Positions 10,541 to 40,238 of a DNA stretch of 64,000 nt are shown here, piece by piece. The position numbers and the translations under genes are program-made. Under the pieces are notes generated by a model, which was not told the DNA's origin, ran no database searches, and was given only the letters and a program-made list of their open reading frames with translations. Source of the stretch: Ceratotherium simum simum (lineage: Eukaryota; Chordata; Mammalia; Perissodactyla; Rhinocerotidae); assembly GCF_000283155.1 (NCBI RefSeq), contig NW_004454283.1:810854-874853 (forward strand), in the 5' to 3' direction. Each line of letters opens with the position of its first letter. Within the stretch, counting starts at the first letter, position 1.

Positions 10541-11224
10541 AAAAAAGACTTCAGAAAGGACTTCTGGTTTTAGCTCAGGCCTGCAAAGAGTTTGGAAGTT
10601 GTCACTTCTGTCCTTACAACAAGAAAAAGCTGGACAAACTTAAAATCAATGAATTGTCTTGAACCCATCAGAGAACTGAGTTTGCAGGGCAAAGTGCCAC
10701 CTTGAAATCTGGAGAGATGATTCCTGAGAATCACAACTGAGATCTGCTTACCCGGAGCAGAAGCCACTGGAGCCGTAGCTGGTAGGAACGCTTGATGAAT
10801 TCCTGGAAGCTGAGTGTGGACTAGCAGGAGAGTGAGCAACTGCTGGGGGCCACAGCCTAAGGAAGATCCTACACTTGCATGGGTTTTAGCTCCAGGAACC
10901 TCACGTGGTTTTCACAGCTCAGAGCTGAGAAAGATTCCCTGGTGGCTCTGGCAGGGGAAGGGGAAGAGTAATCTTTGTAAAATAAACTCAGAGCATTCTG
11001 TGTAACAGAGGCCTATTTCCCAGGGGAAAAGACCTTACCAGAGTCTAGTGTCACCTGGGAGAAGGCCATTTCTCCTACTCCAGCCCCCTTTAGCCTTCCT
11101 GTCTCATCTAAGTGTGTGTGTGTGGGAGGGGTATAAAAGAAAACTCGTGTTTTTCTATACACTCCACTTCTCACTTGTGGCACTAAATGGGTGGATTTTT
11201 TCCCCACACCAACCAGTTCTTCAA

Positions 11225-12145
11225 CACCAGCTGTGTCCAATAATTCAGTTCAATTCTGACACTATCTACCTGGAGTTAGCGTCAGATCCCACACATTAAG
11301 GGCTCAATCCCACAAGACTGCCCCCTCTTCAGATGCCAGTCACAAGAGTGGGCCTCTGGTACTTCTGACTGACTGGCTATAAATTGAGGGTTCTCATAAC
11401 CTCCTCAGGATTGATAGTTTGCTATAACGGCTCACAGAACTCAGGAAAACAGCTTACTTACTGGATTATTGGTTTATTGTGAAAGAATACAATTTAGGAA
11501 CAGCCAGACGGAAAAGATGTATAGGGCAAGGTATGGGGGAAGGGGGGCAGAGCTTCCATGCCCTCTCTGGGCACATCACTCTCCCAGCTCCTTGATGTAC
11601 TCACCAACCCGGAAGCTCTCCCAACCCCTTCAGGTAGGGTTTTTTTAATGGAGGCTTCATTACGTAGGCATGATTGATTAAACCATTGGCTATTAGTAAT
11701 TAACCTCCAACCCCTCTCACCTCCTCAGAGGTTGGGGGGAGTGGAGCTGAAAGTTCCAACCCTGTAATCACATGGTTGCCCTGGCAACCCCCCCAGCCNN
11801 NNNNNNNNNNNNNNNNNNNNNNNNNNNNNNNNNNNNNNNNNNNNNNNNNNNNNNNNNNNNNNNNNNNNNNNNNNNNNNNNNNNNNNNNNNNNNNNNNNCC
11901 CCAGGGGCTTTCCAAAAGCTCTCCTAATTCCCATACATAAACTCTGGTGTGGTTGAAAGGGGCTTGTTATGAATAATAAAGGATGCTCTTTTCACCTTTA
12001 TCCAGAGCTATTTCAGGAATGGGGACAAAAACAAGATATGAAAAAAGATGCTCCTATTTTATTAAGGAAATTACAAGGGTTTTAGGAGCTCTGGCCAACA
12101 GCCGGGAACAAAGACCAAATATATATTTCTTATTATATGACAATA
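11225..12145. mobile_element. LTR-like old repeat containing the assembly gap
   Basis: The sequence from 'AATAATTCAGTTCAATTCTG' through 'GGCTCACAGAACTCAGGAAA' and 'GGCTTCATTACGTAGGCATG' to 'AGACCAAATATATATTTCTT' resembles an interspersed LTR repeat I have seen in other mammals. I cannot assign the family or orientation with certainty. The run of N at 11799-11898 interrupts it. No retroviral coding remnant is visible. Confidence 0.5.
11799..11898. other. Assembly gap, 100 N
   Basis: Exactly 100 undetermined bases. A round length usually marks a gap of unknown size. It is flanked by C-rich sequence (CCCCCCCAGCC on the left, CCCCAGGGGC on the right). Confidence 0.99.
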
Positions 12146-12399
12146 TCACAGAAGGCGATTAAGAAACACTTGTGAAAGTCACAGCCCAGGGACACAGGCC
12201 CACTACAATACTGAAATTTCATCATAAGATTATAGAATGCTTCCTCTCTCCCACACCATACCACCACTAACAGGGCTCCAGTATAATAGTGGATTACAGA
12301 TGAGAGAGCTACAAAACACAGACTCTCTGAGAAGTAGTATCTAGGGAAGCTTAAAGTCAGGAGAAGAGAACAAAACAAAGATAGTAAAGGAATTTGAAG

Positions 12400-13360
12400 C
12401 CTCTGGCACCTACAGCTACAGCAAACTTGTAACACAGCTCAACTCCTAGCCAGATTAACATAAATCCTCATACTAGAGGCTTTTTTACCTCAGTTCCTAT
12501 TATCCAACACAGCTGAATATTGTCTGACCTTCAACAAAAAAATCATAAGCATGCTAAAAGGCAAGGAAAAAAACAGTCTGATGAGACAAAGCAAGCATAT
12601 AACCAGACTCAGATGTGACACAAATGTTGGAATTATCAGGCAGGAAATTTAAATACACTGATTAATATGTTAAGGAGTCTAATGGTAAAACTAAATAATA
12701 TTTGAGAACAGATGGGTAATGTAAGCAGAGATAAGGAACCTCTAAGAAATAGTCAAAAAAGAAATGCTAAAAATCAAAAACACTGTAACAAAGAATGCCT
12801 TGGTGGGCTCGTCAGTAAACTGGATACAGCTGAGGAAAGAATCAATGAGCTTGGAGATAGGTTGATAGAAACTTGCCTACTGAAGTGCAAAGGGCAAAAA
12901 AAAAAACATCCAAGAGCTATGGGACAATTTCAAAAACTGTAAAATATATGTAATTGGGATATTCACCAGAAGGAGAAAAAAAGAGAATGAAGAAGAAATA
13001 TTTGAAGTAATAATGGCCAAGAACTTTCCAAAATTAACGACAGTCACCAAACCACAGATCCAGGAAGCTCCGAAAACACCAAGCAGGATAAATACCAAAA
13101 ATCTGCACCTAGATATATCTTATTCAAACTGCATAAGAAAATCTTGGAAGAAGCCAGAAGAAAAAAGTATCTTACCTATACAGAAACAAGTATAAGAATT
13201 ACAGCTGGCTACTGGTCAGAAACCATGCAAAAAGAGAGTGGAGTGAAAAATTTAAAGTGGTGAAAGAAAATCCCCCACCAATCTAGAGTTCTGTATCTGG
13301 CAAAATTATTCTTCAGAAGTGGAGGAGAAATAAAAACGTTCTCAGATTAATAAGAGTCCT
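12400..13360 (+). mobile_element. L1/HAL1 ORF1-type fragment
   Basis: The plus strand reads like the middle of an L1 or HAL1 ORF1 unit: 'GAGGAAAGAATCAATGAGCT', 'ATAATGGCCAAGAACTTTCC', 'GATCCAGGAAGCTCCGAAAA', and an ending near 'TCTGTATCTGGCAAAATTAT'. Stops and frameshifts break the frame, so no product is expected. Confidence 0.7.
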
Positions 13361-13801
13361 TCAGAAATGCATCTCATCCACGTTTTGCTCATGAAAAAAG
13401 TGAGGTCCAGAGCTGTTAAGTGGCTGAACCAGGAAGGGGTAAATCCCAAACTTTTCTTTTTCCATTTGCGAATCAGTTTTTTTTTTTAAGTTGATGTTAA
13501 AAATTGCGCAGTTTGAACCCTTCATTTCGAAACTGGAGAAGCTGAGAGAGAAAAACTGACTTATTTGAGGTTGAATAGCAAGTTGTTAGCCGACTTGGTA
13601 TCCAAACTCAGCTCTACTGATTTAATTCTTACTGTAATTTTGTTGTCAGAATGATTGAGTTCGAGTCTATTTGAAAATATTTTCCCTGGTGGCGAAGGTG
13701 GAAGTCACAGAGCGTGAAAACCTAAACGTTCCAAGAGGAGAATGTTCCAAAAAGAAGGCGTATATACCCGCTCCCATAAGCAACGAGCTCCGCCAGTCAG
13801 G

Positions 13802-13814
13802 ACTACAACTCCCA
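13802..13814 (+). promoter_or_regulatory. MRPS25: ZNF143/Staf-type SBS motif
   Basis: ACTACAACTCCCA is a perfect match to ACTAYRNNNCCCR, a motif bound by ZNF143 and common near start sites of housekeeping and nuclear-encoded mitochondrial genes. It lies 180 bp upstream of the MRPS25 start codon. Confidence 0.7.
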
Positions 13815-13906
13815 GGCTGCCCCGCGGCGTGCGCTGCCCACCGGGAGGCGTCTCCTGTGAGTCTGCGCGGGAAGTGGAGAGCCACGGCCGAGAGAAGCCG
13901 CGCTAG

Positions 13907-31138
<17,232 letters not shown>

Positions 31139-31250
31139 GGCCTCAGGCCACTATAGGCTGGGGCTACCTTGGCCACAGGGAAGCCCTGGTCTTGTCCCTA
31201 GAGAGACTCTGAAAATCTCTTTGCAATAAAAAGGTCCCCTTCACACACCT
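31139..31250 (+). promoter_or_regulatory. MRPS25: MRPS25 3' UTR, proximal form, poly(A) signal at 31225-31230
   Basis: A canonical AATAAA at 31225-31230 predicts cleavage near 31250. A second AATAAA lies at 31328-31333, about 100 bp on, and others follow at greater distance, so longer isoforms are possible. Confidence 0.7.
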
Positions 31251-33734
31251 GTGTGAAAGCATGTGGGGGGAGGGGAAGGAGTATCTGCAGTTGAGCTGCT
31301 GAATGAATATCCTTCCTCCAGCAGGTCAATAAAATGCTTCTCAGTCTCCAGCAGTGTGGTGTGTATGCGGTCTGATAGGCACAAGGAGGAAGGCCTGCAT
31401 GAGGAGAGGGCTTTGGGAGGGGGAAGGAGTAAGGCCACAGCCTGTTGACATCTCTGTCTTGGTCCTGCGGCCCTTTCCTGGTCTCCATTGGCTTCGACTC
31501 TTCTTCCAGACCCTGCTCTGGAGAATTAGGAGCTGCCATGGTTGGGTCAGGCTGGGGCCGTCTGTATGGACGTCCCCTCCATTCAGGTTCTTTGGGTGTT
31601 TTTCAGAAATCCCAGGGCAAGTTTTGTGCAGTGCTCACTTTTTAAATTAAAGCCCACTGACCCTTTCCTCCTGAGGGGCCTGGTCGTGGGTGTGCCAGAG
31701 ATGCAGGAGGCCCCAGTGGCTGGCAGACAGACCAGCCTCCATCAGGAATGTGCCCACTGGTGAGTCAGCCACTGCCGGCCCTGCGGCCCCAGCCCCGTGC
31801 CCATTAGCAGGTAGGTTTACAGACCATGAAGGAGGAAAGGAGGTGCTGCCTGGTTGAAACTTGGGGCCCTGCCCTGAGGGCTGGTGCTGGAGGCTGCCTC
31901 TCAGTTTGCCCTTGCCCATTCAGTCCTCACTCACTAAGGCTTTGAATGGGCGTGTGGGATTACTGAAGGTCTGCGTAGTACTTCTTTCCTCACAGGGCAC
32001 TGATATTGCTGTCACTTTTGCTGTCACTTTAGTTATGCTAGTTTCAGCCCTCAGGAGACACCAGAGCCCTCCAGGGTCACCATAAGAATGGGTTTACTTG
32101 GTCAAAAGTGAAGGACCAGCTGGACCACAGACCCATGGGAACACAGACAAGGAGACTTTGTCTTATGGCATGCAGCAAGACAGTGTGGCTTAGAAGAGCA
32201 GGGTCAAAGTCTGAGTCCCTCTGCTGAGTAGAGCCTTGGCCAAGCAAGGCCTAAAGCTCTCTGTGCAATGGGAATAAAGGCAGTTGCTGCCCCATAAGGT
32301 AGTTAGCCATGGGAAATGATGTGACACTGGAATGTTTTATATAAATGTTGGAGATTAATCCATTAAATTGGGAGAATTTTGATGCTCAAGTTATGGTTTA
32401 CTGTGATTTCGCACTAGACCTGTATTCAGGGTGATGGCTTATGGGGGTTGGGAGGGGAAGGTGGGCATGTAGGTCTAATGTGTAATGGGCAGGTGCTCCT
32501 TGAATGATCGCAGGCTTGCTAGGGTTGTGTCTGATTGAAATTCAACACCTTGGCGCCCTCTCCCCCATCACCATTTTGGAGGGTGGGAAGAGAAATCTAT
32601 CCTCCATTCTAATCCTTCCTGTGGGTTCTGATTTCAGTTCCTACAGTGTTTCTAATAACCTCACCCAGCTGATTGCAGCCATGGCCTTCACACCAGCTGC
32701 CAGGACTTTTCAGAAAGAGTTTGTTCCTTTTGGTCTTTTTTTTTCACAACTAGTGAGACAGAAAGCCTTATGGAAGCATTCCTTCCCTCCATGGCCCACA
32801 GGGGGCCCAAAAAGTTTGCTAAACAGGAGGACCCCCCCCCCTGAACCAAGGTAATAATGACCCCTCTTTAGAGAGAGAATAAATGTCCAGTGCCTGATGG
32901 GACAGCGCCGCTGTCACTGCATAGACAATTTCTTAGGCAGCAGATAACGATTCCTGGAAATAAACACCACTGGGGGGCATTATTCTCTTCAAACCTTTTT
33001 CTTCCATTTCCTACTTTAATAGTGATAGAAGGTGGGTTTAAAATTTACAGAAATGGGAGAAAATTAGTAGAGAAGATTGCTATGAAGATTTTGTAATTGA
33101 CACACTGTTTCTTAATTTTATTTGCACAAGCAGTGTTCACCAGATGGTTTTTAACTTTGTTCCTCTGAAGTGCCCAATTTTCTTTTCATTTTGAGCACTA
33201 CCTGGCAGAGCCATTTAAAGCTCTTTGGCTGCCAGTGGGTTCTGCCAAGAATCTGACTTTAGACCTCAGAATCCTCACCTGTAAAATGAGAAGTCAGATG
33301 ACATAATGAGCAAGTTCTTTCCAACTTTTGAAACTTGAACACATTTTTACCCTGGATAGCAAATAGCATCACAGGCTGAGCCTGCTGGTTTGAGACCTGG
33401 CTCTCCGAGTGAGGATGGCAGTCAGTGTGGTCTGGCAGCCCAGGCCGTGCTCTGCTCCAGAAACGTCCATGTGGCTTTTTGACCTACACAACAAGGAGTG
33501 GCCCCACTGGAAAAGGCCACGCCTTTCCCACTAAAGGTATTTACAAGTCCAGGAGACCATCAAATGGACCATAAAGGGCTAAGTCATTTCTGGCCGAGGC
33601 TGGGGTGAGGTGAGAGCTGTAGGGTTCTGACTACCAGGCTGCTTCCTCGCCGCCTGCTCGGGGTTCCAGTGAGAGCATTCTGAGTGCCTCTGGGGTCAGG
33701 TGTTACTACTATCATGAGAAGAAATGATGAGCAG
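31251..33734. other. Convergent intergenic region between MRPS25 and NR2C2
   Basis: About 2.5 kb between the proximal MRPS25 poly(A) site and the presumed NR2C2 end. It holds one MIR fragment (32190-32360, plus) and several further AATAAA hexamers on the plus strand (for example 31328), so longer MRPS25 transcripts may cover it. No other gene is supported. Confidence 0.55.
32190..32360 (+). repeat. MIR SINE fragment
   Basis: 'GCTTAGAAGAGCAGGGTCAA', 'CTCTGTGCAATGGGAATAAA' and 'GGTAGTTAGCCATGGGAAAT' in a diverged direct MIR order. Confidence 0.55.
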
Positions 33735-36700
33735 GATGCACATTAGTCTTTAATTCACTTTTAATAGTATAAACCTCATTTAGGTAGTAGTATTAAGCCA
33801 CAACAATAATGCCACATTGAAATAGCATTTAATAAAATGCATAAAGCTAATTCATGCACTGCAATACTCTATATACAAACACAACAATGCAAATTCTTCA
33901 AGACTGAAGACATTGATGATTAGATATAAAATTCAGTTTAAAAAGAACATGCTATTTTTAAATGCCATCGCATAAACAAAGCTGATTTCAAGCTACAGCT
34001 TTCAACAGGTTTTAAACCTGGAATTAAAATGTAATGGCATAAATAATATTTTCTATATTGTGAAGGGCAGAGGTTACAGAAACGGTCCCAAGAAGATCTA
34101 ACACCTGAATTGTCCTTTAACATGTCTTTTCAAAGGGCTGGTAATGCAGCTACATTCCAACACAGAGGCCTGACTACAGGTAAGAACTGTGGTTTGTCCT
34201 ATGAAAAATGTGCAGCTTTTCATTTATAAAACTAGCTGAACACTGGTTTACAAGATAATTGGGAGAATGGAGACTGTAGAAAAATATCCCAGCACTTGAG
34301 TTGCATGTGGCAGCAGCATTCAGGTCCATGAATGCTCTGGTCATTGAAATAACTGAGTATACTTTCCTAAGGAAGAGCTATTTTTAATGTAAAGCCTACT
34401 ACTTTCGAAAGTTATCCAAATATTAAGCTTTATCACAGTCAATTGCTAAATATTGCTGAACATTTTTTCAGCATTTTTTATAGCATTTTTTTCTGTGTTG
34501 TTTGTATAAATACTGAGACACCAAAATTATTTGCTTCTCAACTGAAAGTATAGGTGGGCATTAAAAATATCCCATCTCCCCCAAGATACTTTTTTTTAAG
34601 CTCACAGTTTTATTATTCTTAGATTGCTGTTAAGTAGCCCCAAAGAAGAATTTTTATTGTAAAGATTCATTTAGAGACTGTCAAGCTTCCACTTGTGTTT
34701 TAACTGGGAAGTCATCTTTAATAGTGTGATTGTCATGACAGGCAAGGACGTGGGAAAGGTTGAACAATCACTGTTGGATGAAGCCAGAGAAGTAGCAGGA
34801 GTTTTCTTTACATCAAAAATAGGGGAAGCTGACGGCTAAATAACCCACTGTCTCACAGAAGGCACTGAGTACTATGGTCTCAATGAAGTGTTCTCAAACA
34901 TTTCAATAGCTTATTAAAAAAGAAAAAAAATCGTGGATTATGTGAGTTTTTGCAGTTATCCAGTGATTTCTTTCAGCAAGCCAGCTCTCAATCTTCCTGC
35001 CTGGCAGGCCCCTGCTTACCAGGTCTGCGAGCAACTACTGCTGGGCTGGGCCCTGGCTCCCAAGTGCCATGTCTGTTTAAAGCCTGATTAAGGGGCGGAA
35101 TTCATCAGAATAGACCTGGACAAGGAAAATTTGGCATCTGTAGCTTTAAGGGCACACATACCCATATTAAAATGCAATTTTTATCTGAAATTTTTAAATC
35201 ATTATTTACAGAAAGGATTTTAAGTCAGTGGATTTTATTCACATGCTGCAGTTTGAGAAGTAATTTAAGGTTTGTAACTTTTATATGAAATAAAAGTTAG
35301 CCATCAACATTCATGCTTATTTTTCAAGCATTAGAGAGATGGGAATCGCTATTTAGTCACAGGGCAGTGCCCACTGTTTGCTGACTGAGTCCAGAGCAAG
35401 CGTGGGAAACTGCCACCACACTGGGAATCAGGCCCTATGACGTGGACCATTCTGCATCTCTGACCACAATGCCCGTCTCTGGACCATGTGACAGAGCGAG
35501 TATCTGGGAAGGCCGACAGCTCTACCTACCAAGTTCCTTCCAGTTAAGCCATACCATATAGGTGTGTGACAACCAAGTTAAGGATCGCCACCTAGTTTTG
35601 GACATTAGGATAAACTGTCTTCCAGCTTCCTGGACTTTTTTTGTGTCTGGAACTTTCCCTGGTGCTGAGTGGAGATTCTGACGTCAAGGCCTTTCCCAGC
35701 CAGGCTCACCCAAAGGAAAATGGAGTTAAAATCTCAGCAAATCCATCCTGCTGACGGATGTTTGAACATCTACATCAGTTTACTTTAGCAACTCTATCAT
35801 AGACTCTCTTTAAAACATAAGGAAAGTTTGGATACATGGCTACACGTCTGTATACATAATATACATCTATGTACACACACACTATATACACTGTACATAT
35901 ATAGAATATATAAACACATGTACATTCATTCAGTCATATAAGCCTATAAATCTGTACACACACAATGCTGCTGAAGGGACCCCAGGGCTGGACATGCAGA
36001 AGTGCACGCTGGTGGGAGGCACACGTGAGGAGGTCCAGAACCCTGGGTACAAAAGAAAGACCCAAACCCACTCTGTCTTGACTGAGGAGATAGGAGTTGG
36101 CTTTACAAATTTACATCCAAGTTAAGACATTTTTGAAGAGCCGCACAATCTAGAGAATGGAAGTGGGACGAAGGAAGCATGTGGGGCATTTGCCCTGCCT
36201 GTTCAGCCCTTTCTAGAGACTAAAGGGCACTGCCCTCCCGGGATAAAAGTGGATGTCAGAAGATGACACTTAATGACCTGGGCTTACAGAAGAGTTGAAT
36301 GGTCATCTACAGCCCCATTGCACAAAGGCCATCTCCACTGCAAAGTGGGCAACAAGCTTCTGGACTTGAATCTGATCAGGTCCTGGAACTTGGATCCATA
36401 GCCAAGGGCTCCTTGTCAGGCAGACAGCAGGCTGGGAGCAGGACTGCTCTGCTGGAAATTGCCCCAGAGGATTGGGATGTGGGTTTTTTCCCAGAGTAAA
36501 AGCACTAGATACAGCTAGAGCCCTTCTAGTTCTTGGCTCCCTGTAGCAGCTCTCTGCCAAACAAGCACAACAGCTAAGTAAGTATGTAGCATGGCTACAA
36601 GCCTCAGCTCTAGTGAGGGTGTTGCTGCCATATTAGGGAGCCGGAGTAGACATGGCCATCGCTATCACCATGGCTGGTGGCAACTGCCTCTGAACAGAGT

Positions 36701-39700
36701 CCATATTTAATACTGACAATTGAGGGCAATTACATAGTACATCTTATAACAAGTGACTACACCTGAAATTAAATATAAAAACCCAAACAACAAAAGAATC
36801 CCAACCACAGCCTCATGGCAGAGGTTAGACAATAAATATTGTAACTCCCCAACACACACACAAATCTCAAGTTAGAAGGGTGGTAACATACTTCCTTAAA
36901 AGTACTTTCTAAGAATAACTTGGAAAGTATTATTTGCTTGAGTAATTTGGTCTTAGTTTCTAAGTCTGCTCCTGTCCTGTTTTATGATTATATGTAATGA
37001 GCTCCACAAATTTCAACATTAACTGTCCAACATTATCTGAAATACTGCTGGAAAAGAGCCCACTTCATCAACAAGTGATGGTGTGTGTCTGTCCCCCCTC
37101 TCTTAGCCAGTGTACCTCTCTCCTCACTAAGGGAGGAATGGTGAGGCCAGTGGAAGGGGCATGTGAATAGGCTACATGGCAAAGAATCCTGCTACTGGCT
37201 TATTTCACTCAGGGATTCAGGGGGCAGAAGGCTGGCCTTACTTCACTAAAGCTAGAGTTGCACCAACTACTAACAAGGGTTAAAAGCCTTGTGAAAGCTG
37301 AGCCCAAATATTTGTTTGGGATCCCTTTAAATAAATCTTGACTTTGGGCTTACTTCTCCTAACCAATTTGACAAGAGATGGAATGGACCTGCTGTCAAAG
37401 GCTTGAAATGATTTGGGGCAGCGAGAATTCAGGTTATGTGGAGATGATCCTTAAGGAAAAGACGACTTCAAAGTAAGGTCAAGAGGATCTGGGAAACTAA
37501 TGAGGTGTGTTCAAAGCCCAAAATGGTCCACTGGAATCAGCCATCACCAGCAGAGGGAATCGAGGCAGGACCAGGTTAGAATCAGCAACTTTCCAAGCTA
37601 AATTGATTTTTCTCCAGGGCTGTCTTGCTGGAGTGTGGCACTTCCTCATCTCAGTGTTCACTGTCTTCCTGCTGGTTATTACCTTCTCTTCCCAACACAT
37701 GGCATAGGACCTCAGTCTAGGTCTTGGCTAAGCTGTCCCAATATCTTAAGGTGACTTGAGTCTAAAAGCCTAATGGACACAGGACTCGCAGGGCCTGCCC
37801 AGGAAATGAGGGGAGCTGGCCAGTGTGGACCTTTTCACCAACACCAAGAACTCAGATCTGAAAGATGTGACACAACATGTATTCCCAGGGAACTGCTACG
37901 TGATCACCAGACATTCTTACATTCAAAAATCAGAGGAACAGAAAAATAGGCAACTCACTGTGTAAGATGCGTAAACCTGCTTCACAATGCCCTCTGCTAA
38001 AATCCTTCACAAGCAGAAATGAAACAGACTCGCCCTAACTCCATTGTCTTGGCCAGTTTTTTGTCTTAATTTTGAAATTTAAATCATTTCAAAGTTAGAA
38101 AACCAAAAATTTAAGCTGGCAAAATTAAATCTTTTCTATCATTTTATAATGGGCACCCCCAGAATTCTCCAAAATTTGCTTCCAAGGCATGAACTATAAA
38201 TGATATAAGTAAATCCAAACAGGAATTTAGCAGTTGGAGATACTGTCCCCATGTAATTCCCACTAGTGACTTTCATAAAATGATGCTAACACTTCCTTCA
38301 GAATAAAGCATCCTGTTTTGTTGTAAGCCTGTGGCCGGCTGGCCGGGCACCCATGCATAGCACCCGAGGCAACCACCTTGACTGAGGGCCCAAGACAGAC
38401 CAGGAAGTGCCTGAGAGGCAGGGGAGTGCACTGGATATTTTTGGATATCATCTGATCAAAAGGTTCAACAGATGCAAATTTAACCTTACACTGTATTTTC
38501 TTAATCTGGGCTATCCAAAAAGAAAATACAAAGTGCCTGACCCAGGGTTGGACGTGCCACTTTTCCCAAACAGGAAAAATGCTTGCTGCTTACTCACATC
38601 CAGGGAATTTATGGGTGCTCTTCTCTAGATTTAACTTCCTTATAACTGCATTCTGTTCTCGTAAATGATGGTCGCTATAGCTTATAAGGAGAAAGAAGAC
38701 AACTTTGGGAATTAAAGGTTGTTTTCTAAGGAGCAGGCAGCCTGCTTCTGCATCCATCATCTAAAATGCTCCAGGGGTGGTTTGCTGGCACACACCTAGG
38801 GGAATCAAAGTGCACGGTGTGCTAGTACCACTGAAAGGCTCAGCCAACAGAGAAGCTGAGTCTGGAGACGTTCTGAAAAACCCCGATATTTAAGGTCAAC
38901 AGAGAAACCTTCCATTCAGCTTCACTACCACAACCCTGGCCCGGCAGCAAGATCCTGCCTGTCCCACTCCACCTCACTGCACAGTTCTGACCGAACTGCA
39001 GGAATACAAGCCCTTCTCAAGGGGGCATTTGGAATGGAAACCCCTGAGAAGGGAATCTTCACACTCCCCCATCTGAACAATGTGCAGCCGCCCCAAATTC
39101 TATTCAGGAAGTAGTGTCAAGGGTTCAAAATGCCCACCTTGCATTTTTTGGTCAGAAGGCTCCATGGGCCATGAGTGGCAGAGGTGGTGTGGGGATGTTT
39201 TCAGTTGCTGCAGGAATTGGCAGTTGATGTCTGACTGCTTGCAATCCAATTCTGAGAACCAGGCATCAGAAGAGAGCCCCACGTTTAGAGGAGCCTGCAG
39301 ATGCCCCTCACAGACCAGGACCAGAGGTCAGGGAACCTGACAAGCATCAACTCTATGGCTGAGAAAGCTTCTGGTTTGGGTCACCACGGATTGTACTACC
39401 ACACTCCCACTTAACTGCATGATACAGATAGGCCACGTTTTCATTCATTCAGAGGAATTTAGCTCAACACCACCAGTGTGCATACAATTAGGAATGATGC
39501 CTTTTCTTAAACATAAATGATTGTCTCCTGTACCCTAGTGCGTTTTCACAGAAATCATAGCATCTCGGCAAGACATACACAGTTTTACACTTGCGCTGCC
39601 CATAGGCAAGATGTTGCTAACATTACGCATTGATAAGAAGTGCTTAGAAAGTGCTAATATTATTACCCTGGTAATTAGTAGCTATTAATTCCAAGGACAT

Positions 39701-40063
39701 TTTTAATATATATACACACATACTGTTCTCTTAGGTTCTTTTAGTTTTCTTTAATACTAGTCTCTGACATTATAAAACTTTTAGTTTTTTGCCCTTTGAG
39801 AATTTCTAAATACAAATTGAGTTAAAAGATTGTTCCAAAATCTGCTTCATCAAAAGGCATTAAAACATTTCTTATGGCAGGAAAGGATCCTACTAGTCTT
39901 TTAGTTGTTACTGTCTAGGATTAACAGATAAGAAGAAACCAGGTGGGAAATGGCTAACATACTGGAAATATTTGCACATACCAAAATACCACTACTTTAT
40001 TTTCTTTGTATGTGAGCGGTCCTGGGAGGATCCTTTTGCTCCTTGACAGGTGTGTGGTGTGCA
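33735..40063 (-). promoter_or_regulatory. NR2C2: Probable NR2C2 3' UTR (about 6.3 kb)
   Basis: From the NR2C2 stop at 40064 to about 33735 the sequence is unbroken by any SINE, L1 or LTR copy that I can see, while both sides are dense in repeats. On the minus strand it has several AATAAA hexamers (34608-34613, 34653-34658, 35234-35239 as TTTATT on plus), a distal ATTAAA at 33751-33756, and five TGTANATA motifs. I recall a long 3' UTR for mammalian NR2C2. The far end is inferred from the last poly(A)-type signal. Confidence 0.6.
33751..33756 (-). promoter_or_regulatory. NR2C2: Candidate distal poly(A) signal ATTAAA of NR2C2
   Basis: TTTAAT on the plus strand reads ATTAAA on the minus strand, the second most common poly(A) hexamer. 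It is the last such signal before the sequence loses its 3'-UTR-like AT-rich character, so cleavage around 33730 is expected. Confidence 0.45.
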
Positions 40064-40238
40064 CTATAGACTGGCTCCGGTGATCTGGCCATTATATTCT
40101 GCTGTCTCCATCTTGAGGATGTAGGGGATTATGCTGTCTATCGAAACATTGCCAATGAGACCAGTAAAAAAAAGTTCTTCTGTTATGTTGGAGCTCATCA
40201 GCCTGAGTGCTGGCAGGCGGACGAGAATCCGGGCCAAT
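40064..40238 (-). CDS. NR2C2: NR2C2 last coding exon (end of the LBD)
   Basis: 57 codons plus [43 protein letters not shown] and [17 protein letters not shown]. It covers the last helices of the ligand-binding domain. The acceptor on the minus strand is CTTACAG. Confidence 0.97.
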
